NCBI GenBank assembly: GCA_964440265.1
Contig: CAYTRU010000062.1
Coordinates: forward strand, 1-6,512
Direction of reading: 5' to 3'
Source: CAYMUN01 sp964440265
Lineage (GTDB): Bacteria; Patescibacteriota; Saccharimonadia; Saccharimonadales; UBA4665
DNA length: 6,512 bases
The first letter of the stretch is position 1, and each line of letters opens with the position of its first letter. The notes below the pieces were generated by a model that saw only the letters and a program-made list of their open reading frames with translations, had not been told where the DNA came from and did not search any database. A program made the position numbers and the translations under genes. Shown in pieces: positions 1 to 5,324 of this stretch.

Positions 1-117
1 TGTCAAAATATCTTAACTACTTCTTGCTCGGTCAGTATTAATATTGGTACAAGCAATATTTATGTTAAAAGTAATGACGATCAGACTGATCCAGTCAATA
101 TACAACGCACGCACTGA
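1..117 (+). CDS. Probable C-terminal end of a convergent gene, product unknown (5' truncated)
   Basis: The first plus-strand reading frame is open from base 1 to a TGA at 115-117, giving 38 residues that begin CQNILTTSC and end with NIQRTH. The other two plus frames hit stops within the first 50 bases. The TGA falls directly beside the last base of the radA stop codon at 118, as expected of two tightly packed convergent genes. The peptide is rich in Ser, Thr, Asn and Ile with two cysteines, which would suit a beta-rich surface or pilin-like protein, but the fragment is too short to name a family. An open frame of this length could also arise by chance, so this is a moderate-confidence call resting on frame, position and composition only. 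Confidence 0.45.
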   Translation, partial: CQNILTTSCSVSINIGTSNIYVKSNDDQTDPVNIQRTH

Positions 118-1482
118 TTAATCCTTTTCAAGGAACTGATTGAGGGCAGTGCGAACACTGCTGACACCGTGCAGGTCGGACAGCTTAGCAGCCTTGGTAG
201 TGGCTCCGGTTTTGGCGAGAGGGCCTATAGCACCGTCAAAGCCAAGTTTCTTAGCTTCTTGCAACCGTTTTTCGGCGTAGGGAACGTGTCGGATCTCACC
301 AGCCAGGCCAACTTCACCAAAAACCACCGCATTACGCTTCAGCTGAAGACCTTTGGTCGCTGAGCCGATGGCCAAACAAATAGCCAAATCAGCTGCTGGC
401 TCACGGATCTGGATGCCGCCCACGATATTTATATAGATATCCTGCTCCGCCAGCTGCAGCTTGGTACGACGCTCCAGCATAGCTACTAACAGATTCAGGC
501 GATTTAGGTCAAAGCCGCTAGCAGCCCGCTTCGGATAACCGTAGCTGGTACGATTGACTAAGGCCTGAACTTCCACCAGTAATGGCCTGGTGCCTTCCAT
601 GGTAGCCAGAACGATAGAACCGTCGCTGATTTGACGTTCTGAGAGCAGGGCAGCCGAGGGGTTCTCGACTGGCTGTAGTCCCTGCTCAACCATCTCGAAA
701 ATGCCCGTTTCATTGGTCGAGCCAAAGCGATTTTTGATGGCTCTAAGTAGTTTGAAACCACCATAGCGATCTCCCTCCAGCTGTAGCACAACGTCGACTA
801 CGTGTTCTAGTACTTTTGGCCCGGCTATGGAGCCTTCCTTGGTGACATGACCAACTAGCACGATAGCTGTATTGCTTTGTTTGGCTGCCAGCGTCAGTAG
901 CTGCGTAGCATTCGTGATCTGGGAGACCGTACCGGCGGCCGAGGCGATAGCACTACAGCTAAGCGTCTGGATAGAATCTATAATCACCAACTTATAAGAT
1001 CCGCTGGCAATAGTAGCTGCGATGTCATCAGCAGACGTACTAGTGGCCAGTTGCAATTCCGAGCGCAGCGTGCCTAAGCGTTCAGCCCGCAGGCCGATCT
1101 GATGCACCGACTCTTCGCCGCTCGCATACAGCACCGGCAAACCCGACGCCACTGCATAAGCCAGCTGTAGTAACAATGTACTCTTCCCAATACCTGGCTG
1201 ACCAGCAATCAAATTGACGCTCCCGGCCACGATACCTCCACCAAATACCTCATCTACCTCCTGCATACCGCTCATCAAACGCGGTTGGTCAGCCGCCACC
1301 GAAGTAGCTACCGACTGAGCTGTCAAAAGCTGACCCCGAGAAACACTGCCGGCGATAGTTGTGGCAGTCAGTTGCTCTTGTAACGTATTCCACTCACCGC
1401 ACTGTGGGCATTTACCACTATAGCTGCTACTTATAGCGCCACAATTGCTACAGACATACTGACTGGACGGTTTTTTGGCCAA
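118..1482 (-). CDS. radA: DNA repair protein RadA (Sms), branch-migration ATPase
   Basis: RadA is a hexameric RecA-like ATPase that works with RecA in homologous recombination, promoting branch migration and D-loop extension in repair and, in many bacteria, transformation. At 454 residues it is of normal family length and complete. It has an N-terminal C4 zinc finger (C11, C14, C25, C28), a Walker A motif GQPGIGKS at about 94-101, a Walker B region LVIIDS at about 165-170, and the RadA signature KNRFG at 250-254. A C-terminal Lon-protease-like domain follows from about residue 345, containing GGIQIREPAADLA and GEVGLAGEIRHV. Like the family in general, that domain serves as a structural and DNA-binding part, not as a protease. 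The start is a TTG, supported by AGGAGG four bases upstream. A nearby ATG that overlaps this ribosome site is out of frame. The gene lies 74 bases after the HExxH gene on the same strand and is probably co-transcribed with it. Confidence 0.96.
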   Translation of the reverse strand: MAKKPSSQYVCSNCGAISSSYSGKCPQCGEWNTLQEQLTATTIAGSVSRGQLLTAQSVATSVAADQPRLMSGMQEVDEVFGGGIVAGSVNLIAGQPGIGKSTLLLQLAYAVASGLPVLYASGEESVHQIGLRAERLGTLRSELQLATSTSADDIAATIASGSYKLVIIDSIQTLSCSAIASAAGTVSQITNATQLLTLAAKQSNTAIVLVGHVTKEGSIAGPKVLEHVVDVVLQLEGDRYGGFKLLRAIKNRFGSTNETGIFEMVEQGLQPVENPSAALLSERQISDGSIVLATMEGTRPLLVEVQALVNRTSYGYPKRAASGFDLNRLNLLVAMLERRTKLQLAEQDIYINIVGGIQIREPAADLAICLAIGSATKGLQLKRNAVVFGEVGLAGEIRHVPYAEKRLQEAKKLGFDGAIGPLAKTGATTKAAKLSDLHGVSSVRTALNQFLEKD

Positions 1483-1486
1483 GCTT

Positions 1487-1492
1487 CCTCCT
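1487..1492 (-). promoter_or_regulatory. Strong Shine-Dalgarno site that sets the radA TTG start
   Basis: On the minus strand AGGAGG is followed by four bases and then TTG GCC AAA. The only close ATG begins four bases farther upstream, within the run ATGAGGAGG, and is out of frame with RadA. The ribosome site therefore supports TTG as the true start. The zinc-finger cysteine C11 follows soon after, as expected for RadA. Confidence 0.75.
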
Positions 1493-1526
1493 CATCTTCT
1501 TCTAGTGTATCACCTCTGTATTAACT

Positions 1527-1540
1527 AACTCTTAACTCTT
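1527..1540. repeat. Short tandem duplication AACTCTT x2 in the gap before radA
   Basis: Two adjacent perfect copies of AACTCTT (plus strand) are preceded by a partial copy, AACT, at 1523-1526. They sit in the 74-base gap between the HExxH gene and radA. This is AT-rich spacer sequence, and I see no function for it. It may only reflect slippage. Confidence 0.5.
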
Positions 1541-1556
1541 GCAACTTTTTTGACAT

Positions 1557-2576
1557 TTATTGTTGGATCTGTGTTTCTTTACTATTTAACTCTGTCGACA
1601 GCTGATCCTGTTCCAGAACCACGGCATTGCGATTGGCGACTAATTGGTTGTACTGGGCTATTAAGTTTTGCACGGACTGCACTTCACGGTTATAGGTGTC
1701 TACTAAAGCATTAAAGACAGGTACTCCGGCATTATAGGCTGTCACGTCGTTATTGTTTTTTTGACTCATCAGGCTGTTTTGTTGGTCATCGATATCTTGC
1801 CGTTTACTCTTCAGGTCGGCTTCGCCAGTATCTATCTGAGACTTCAGACTAGCCAGCTCACTATCATACTGGGCAATCAAGGTGCGGCGGGAAGTGAAAG
1901 CGCTTTGGTATTGTGCAGCATACGCAGCTACCCGTGATCGTTGCGTAAAGTAGCGTCGGTAATAATCCTCCAAACCTCTGGGCAACTGGGCTACCTCCGT
2001 GCCAAAGATAGAATGCATTTCGTTGACTACATCCTTAGGCTCGGATTTTTTATAGGCTTCTATCGTACGTAAAATACGTTCGTCATGAAGATCATGCTGA
2101 TAGTAGTCGAGCAGCATGGCATTGATCTTTTGTTTTTCCTCGCTGCCGAGTCGATCATAAGCAGCATGCAGCATTTCATGGGCAGCCGTTACTTGCTGCA
2201 CGCCGTCCAACCGCGGATCATCGACTTCTAAGACAAAGATGCCCCCTTGTCCCCCACGATAACAGCCCAGCACGATGGTTTGTTCGCCACCATTATTCGG
2301 ACACGCTTCGCTGGTGCTAAAGGTGGTCTTATCATCTATAGCTGGTCGGTTGACATAAAAAATCTTGCGCGCATAGTCAGTCAGCGTATCTTCGGAAGCC
2401 AAAGTGGCGATAGCAGCCGGCACATGGTAGTTTTGTAAGCGCCACCAGTCAATAAGATTTTGTCGATTGAGTGCTGCCCACCCCAGTAAAGCCAGCCAGA
2501 GGATCAAAAAAAACCAGGAAACTAGAGAACGATATGAGCGATGCTGTCTATATGTGGGATTCACTAGCGATGGCAT
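1557..2576 (-). CDS. Membrane-anchored HExxH protein (putative zinc metallopeptidase) with coiled-coil tail
   Basis: I do not recognise a named family. The protein has 339 residues from the ATG chosen here, or 341 from a TTG two codons upstream (numbering below uses the longer form). A basic N-terminal stretch is followed by one hydrophobic segment at about 20-38, consistent with a signal anchor that places the rest outside the membrane. A zinc-protease-type motif HEMLH lies at 135-139, with E136 as candidate catalytic residue. The segment NEMHSIFGTE at 187-196 could supply a third metal ligand (E188), in the manner of gluzincins. C94 and C107 could form a disulfide. Residues from about 215 to the end are rich in Gln, Asn, Ser and charged residues with heptad-like spacing, suggesting a long coiled coil. 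The start lies inside the clpC 3' end, so translation is probably coupled and expression likely follows the clpC promoter. Substrate and role are unknown; a cell-envelope function is inference only. Confidence 0.82.
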   Translation of the reverse strand: MPSLVNPTYRQHRSYRSLVSWFFLILWLALLGWAALNRQNLIDWWRLQNYHVPAAIATLASEDTLTDYARKIFYVNRPAIDDKTTFSTSEACPNNGGEQTIVLGCYRGGQGGIFVLEVDDPRLDGVQQVTAAHEMLHAAYDRLGSEEKQKINAMLLDYYQHDLHDERILRTIEAYKKSEPKDVVNEMHSIFGTEVAQLPRGLEDYYRRYFTQRSRVAAYAAQYQSAFTSRRTLIAQYDSELASLKSQIDTGEADLKSKRQDIDDQQNSLMSQKNNNDVTAYNAGVPVFNALVDTYNREVQSVQNLIAQYNQLVANRNAVVLEQDQLSTELNSKETQIQQ

Positions 2577-5040
2577 AATCAAGTGTACCTTTTTTGGCTG
2601 CTACTTGAATAATATCACCCTTTTCGTACTTCTCGTCGAGTAACTGCAAAGCCAAGTGATCTTCGATAGTGTCTTGAATAATCCGTCGCAAGGGCCGCAC
2701 CCCGTTACGAGCATCATAGCCATGCTCTAGTAAGTACTGCTTAGCACCGGTATTAAGCTGTAAGCTTAGACCTTTGCGCTGTAATCGACTCTTTAATTCG
2801 TTGATCTGTAGATCGATAATTTTAAAGATGTCCTGTTTGGTTAGTGCTCGAAAGACAATTGTCTTATCAATGCGATTGAGCAGCTCAGGCCGTAATAGTT
2901 TTTTCAGCTCATCTTGGACACGGGCCGTGTTGGCGGCATGCAAGTTATCTAGGTCCTTCAAATCACTAGGTTTGGTGGCATGAAAGCCAAGGCTAGCTTC
3001 TTTTTGCAGTTTATCGGCACCGACGTTGCTAGTCATAATGACAATAGTATTCGTAAAATCAATCTGCCGGCCCTTGGCATCAGTCAAGTAGCCATCTTCT
3101 AGCATTTGTAATAGCATATTGAAGACATCTGGGTGGGCTTTCTCAATTTCATCAAAGAGCACCAAGCTGTAAGGCTGCCGACGAATTTTATCAGTTAGCT
3201 GTCCGCCCTCATCATAGCCCACATAGCCGGCCGGTGCACCGACTAAGCGAGAGACATTATGATGTTCACCGAACTCACTCATGTCGATCTTCACCAGCGC
3301 ATTTTCGCTACCGAAAAACTCGCGGGCCAATACACGCGCTAGCTCCGTCTTGCCGACCCCTGTGGGGCCTAGAAAGATAAAGGAACCAATCGGCCGTTTC
3401 TCGCTACCGATACCGCTACGATTACGACGCACTGCCTTAGCGACTACCGAGACTGCCTCTTGCTGGCCGATAATGTACTTAGCCAGAGTTTTCTCAAGAG
3501 TCAGTAGGTATTTGGCTTCACTGCGGATGACTTTTTTGACTGGTACGCCTGTCATGCGCGCCACTACATCAGCTAAGTCTTCACTACCCACTACCAAACG
3601 CTTGGTATGCTTGCTGCTAGCCTGGAGCTTTACGAGCTCACCGTTGATTTGCGAGGCTCGAGTTTTGGCTTTCGCAGCGCGCTCATAGTCTTCCGCTTCG
3701 ACGGCTTCTTCGATCTGGGTATTTACCAGGCGCAATTCTTTTTGAAGAGCCCGCACTTCAGGGCTAGTCTTGCCTTTATCGACCCGTAAGTAAGCCGCTG
3801 TTTCATCGATCAGGTCGATAGCTTTATCCGGCATAAAGCGGTCGCTGATGTAGCGCTTGGCAAGCATGACGGCATCTTCCAAGACCTCATCACTCAAGGA
3901 TACACCGTGGAAATTTTCATAACTTTTACGTAAGCCCTTGAGGATAGCCAGCGTTTCGCTAGAAGTGGTTTCCGGTACCTGGATCGGCTGAAAACGACGC
4001 TCCAGTGCAGCGTCTTTTTCGATATGCTTGGTATATTCGGAAGTGGTCGTAGCGCCGATCAGTTGGATTTTACCGCGAGCTAAGGCTGGCTTCAAAATGT
4101 TGCCAGCATCCATAGCCCCTTCGGCTGCCCCAGCCCCCACGATCAGATGCAGCTCATCAATAAAGACGATGGTCTTCGTATCTTTCTCTAGTTCAGCCAT
4201 AACTTTCTTAAGGCGTTCTTCAAACTCGCCGCGATACTTCGTGCCAGCAATCATACCGGCCAAATCGAGAATGACGATACGCTTATCGAGCAGGCTGTCC
4301 GGCACATCTTCACTGATGATACGCTGGGCCAAACCTTCTACGATAGCGGTTTTACCAACACCTGGTTCACCGATCAGTACTGGATTATTCTTAGTACGAC
4401 GATTCAGGATAGTGACCACACGCCGGATTTGGTTATCGCGTCCCACGACTGGGTCGAGCTTGCCTTGACGGGCCTGTAGGGTGAGATCAGTACCGAAAAA
4501 GTCGAGGGCGGTCTTTTTGCTAGTTTTTTTGCCGCTACGCCGCCGAGAATCATTGCCTGTCTCTTGCTCGTCATACTGCTGCCGATTTAGGAACTGCTCA
4601 ATCTCACTCGTTAGTCCATCGATGTTAATATTCATGTCCCGCAGCAAGATGGTGGCTCGAGCATTTTTCTGGGTCAGGATGCTGTAGAGAATGTGCTCGG
4701 TACCGCAGAACTCCTGCGAATAATCCTGGGCCACATCGTAGGCCATCTTGAGAGTCAGCTTGGCAGTTTCACTCAAACCTTTCGCACCCACGTTGATGAC
4801 TAGTGTTTTAGGCGTCAAGTTGAGTGCCAAGCGTGCCCGGTCAAGCGTAATGCCAGCACCCTCGAGTATCTTAGCGCCGATACTGCCGTCCTGGGCGAGC
4901 ACCCCTAACAGGAGATGCTCCGTGCCCACGTAGGCACTCCCAAAGCTCCGCGCGATGGCATCAGCATGCTTCAGGCTTTGCAAAGCATTATTCGTCAAAT
5001 GATTCAAAAATTCTTGGAAATCTGGGGAACTGGGCATCAT
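2548..5040 (-). CDS. clpC: ATP-dependent Clp protease ATP-binding subunit ClpC (AAA+ unfoldase)
   Basis: ClpC is a cytoplasmic hexameric Hsp100 unfoldase that threads substrates into ClpP for degradation. The 830-residue protein is complete. Two Clp N repeats span about 10-150. NBD1 has Walker A GEPGVGKT (224-231), pore loop KYRG (268-271), Walker B IVFIDE (291-296) and ALERRF (345-350). A short UVR-like middle domain at about 425-475 (EEAVEAEDYERAAKAKT) matches ClpC; the long M-domain of ClpB is absent. NBD2 has Walker A GPTGVGKT (558-565), pore loop GYVG (605-608), Walker B LVLFDE (626-631), LLNRID with its arginine at 723, and sensor-2 region GVRPLRR (780-786). The tripeptide LGF at 684-686 occupies the ClpP-docking loop position, so a ClpP partner is expected, though clpP is not in this window. 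Start: ATG (5038-5040) with AAGGAG 12 bases upstream. The second Met codon is also possible. The gene follows a promoter overlapped by CIRCE, implying HrcA control. Confidence 0.97.
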   Translation of the reverse strand: MMPSSPDFQEFLNHLTNNALQSLKHADAIARSFGSAYVGTEHLLLGVLAQDGSIGAKILEGAGITLDRARLALNLTPKTLVINVGAKGLSETAKLTLKMAYDVAQDYSQEFCGTEHILYSILTQKNARATILLRDMNINIDGLTSEIEQFLNRQQYDEQETGNDSRRRSGKKTSKKTALDFFGTDLTLQARQGKLDPVVGRDNQIRRVVTILNRRTKNNPVLIGEPGVGKTAIVEGLAQRIISEDVPDSLLDKRIVILDLAGMIAGTKYRGEFEERLKKVMAELEKDTKTIVFIDELHLIVGAGAAEGAMDAGNILKPALARGKIQLIGATTTSEYTKHIEKDAALERRFQPIQVPETTSSETLAILKGLRKSYENFHGVSLSDEVLEDAVMLAKRYISDRFMPDKAIDLIDETAAYLRVDKGKTSPEVRALQKELRLVNTQIEEAVEAEDYERAAKAKTRASQINGELVKLQASSKHTKRLVVGSEDLADVVARMTGVPVKKVIRSEAKYLLTLEKTLAKYIIGQQEAVSVVAKAVRRNRSGIGSEKRPIGSFIFLGPTGVGKTELARVLAREFFGSENALVKIDMSEFGEHHNVSRLVGAPAGYVGYDEGGQLTDKIRRQPYSLVLFDEIEKAHPDVFNMLLQMLEDGYLTDAKGRQIDFTNTIVIMTSNVGADKLQKEASLGFHATKPSDLKDLDNLHAANTARVQDELKKLLRPELLNRIDKTIVFRALTKQDIFKIIDLQINELKSRLQRKGLSLQLNTGAKQYLLEHGYDARNGVRPLRRIIQDTIEDHLALQLLDEKYEKGDIIQVAAKKGTLDYAIASESHI
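2588..2591 (-). promoter_or_regulatory. Ribosome site (AAGG after an A-run) for the HExxH gene, inside clpC
   Basis: The minus strand shows an A-rich run ending in AAGG, within the last codons of clpC. It is 5 bases before a TTG (2580-2582) and 11 bases before an in-frame ATG (2574-2576). Both starts are plausible: clpC itself uses a spacing of about 12 bases, and radA uses a TTG four bases from its site. The two choices differ by only two residues (Met-Ile). Confidence 0.5.
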
Positions 5041-5052
5041 AGCTTGGCTATA

Positions 5053-5058
5053 CTCCTT
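5053..5058 (-). promoter_or_regulatory. clpC Shine-Dalgarno site AAGGAG
   Basis: AAGGAG on the minus strand, preceded by further A residues, is followed by 12 bases and then ATG ATG. The spacing is longer than usual, but no better site lies closer and no in-frame start codon lies between the two. Confidence 0.65.
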
Positions 5059-5108
5059 TTTGCTGCGGCCGTGAGGTTCGTTGTGTGTATACGAAAAGGC
5101 CTACATCC

Positions 5109-5136
5109 ATAGTAGCACTTAGCACTCTCATGTCAA
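5109..5136 (-). promoter_or_regulatory. Predicted housekeeping-sigma promoter for clpC
   Basis: The minus strand carries a perfect -35 hexamer TTGACA (5131-5136), a 16-base spacer, and a -10 hexamer TACTAT (5109-5114) preceded by TG one base before it (an extended -10). Transcription would begin near 5102, leaving a leader of about 60 bases before the clpC ATG. The -35 hexamer lies in the spacer of the CIRCE element and the right CIRCE arm lies between -35 and -10, so a bound repressor would block RNA polymerase. Confidence 0.75.
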
Positions 5137-5145
5137 GAGTGCCAA
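5119..5145 (-). promoter_or_regulatory. CIRCE operator (HrcA binding site)
   Basis: Read on the minus strand the element is TTGGCACTC, nine bases, then GAGTGCTAA. The CIRCE consensus is TTAGCACTC-N9-GAGTGCTAA, so 17 of the 18 arm bases match, with one substitution (A to G) in the left arm. HrcA is the repressor of class I heat-shock genes such as groESL and dnaK and needs GroEL for full activity. Here the site overlaps the clpC promoter, making heat induction of clpC, and probably of the overlapping downstream gene, the simplest prediction. hrcA itself is not in the window. Confidence 0.92.
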
Positions 5146-5151
5146 TTCATC

Positions 5152-5163
5152 ACTTAATTAAGT
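5152..5163. repeat. 12-base perfect palindrome upstream of CIRCE
   Basis: ACTTAATTAAGT reads identically on both strands. It sits just upstream of CIRCE in an AT-rich patch about 15 bases beyond the -35 hexamer of the clpC promoter. It might be part of an UP-element-like tract or a small operator. An AT-rich 12-mer could also be palindromic by chance. Confidence 0.4.
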
Positions 5164-5199
5164 AAGTACTATAACTCCATGACACGGTGTTTGGGAGGC

Positions 5200-5241
5200 A
5201 GTGCATACAAAGTATGCAAAACTACATACTTTGTATGCACT
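5200..5241. repeat. Perfect 17-base inverted repeat made of two CATAC-N3-GTATG palindromes
   Basis: The arms 5200-5216 and 5225-5241 are exact reverse complements around an 8-base centre. Each arm contains its own dyad. The left site is TGCATAC-AAA-GTATGCA (5202-5218, perfect 7-base arms). The right site, 5223-5239, has core CATAC-TTT-GTATG (5225-5237) and one mismatch in the flanks. The centres, 5210 and 5231, are 21 bases apart, about two turns of B-DNA. This is the layout of tandem operators for a dimeric regulator. As RNA the repeat could also form a strong hairpin in the nusA 3' region, but no U-run follows on either strand, which argues against a classic terminator. Confidence 0.8.
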
Positions 5242-5274
5242 TTCAGGGAACCCCGAGCTGAAAACCAGGTTTTG

Positions 5275-5302
5275 TTACCAATAACGGCTAGATATTGGGT
5301 AA
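5275..5302 (-). terminator. Imperfect hairpin downstream of nusA, possible weak terminator or 3' stabiliser
   Basis: The transcript would pair TTACC-C-AATA with TATTGGTAA around a 9-base loop, with one bulged C, starting 22 bases after the nusA stop. The following sequence has only a short interrupted T-run (GGTTTTC, itself within a small AAAAC-CTG-GTTTT dyad). It is not a canonical intrinsic terminator. It may stabilise the nusA 3' end or allow partial readthrough into clpC. Confidence 0.3.
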
Positions 5303-5324
5303 AGTGGGGTGGCGCAGTTTGCTT

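Noticed and set aside
79..96. Small dyads GATCAG-A-CTGATC and GACTG-ATC-CAGTC near the radA stop, as a terminator
   Set aside because: The two compete for the same bases, stems are only 5-6 pairs with very small loops, and no T-run follows on either strand.
1497..1520. Possible extended -10 promoter for radA (TG-A-TACACT, minus strand, hexamer at 1504-1509)
   Set aside because: There is no matching -35 hexamer at 16-18 bases, and the hexamer matches consensus at only four positions. Readthrough from the clpC promoter explains expression equally well.
4028..4468. 146-codon plus-strand open frame inside clpC
   Set aside because: It is antisense to the highly conserved NBD1 of ClpC. The frame is open as a by-product of codon usage, and Ser/Arg-rich shadow composition is typical of such frames.
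2548..5040. Assignment of the Hsp100 gene as ClpB disaggregase
   Set aside because: The middle domain is short and UVR-like and an LGF ClpP-docking loop is present. ClpB has a long coiled-coil middle domain and lacks the docking tripeptide.
5155..5211. 18-codon minus-strand frame starting at an ATG in the right half of the inverted repeat (leader peptide?)
   Set aside because: There is no Shine-Dalgarno, no run of a regulatory amino acid, and it would lie upstream of the well-supported clpC promoter.
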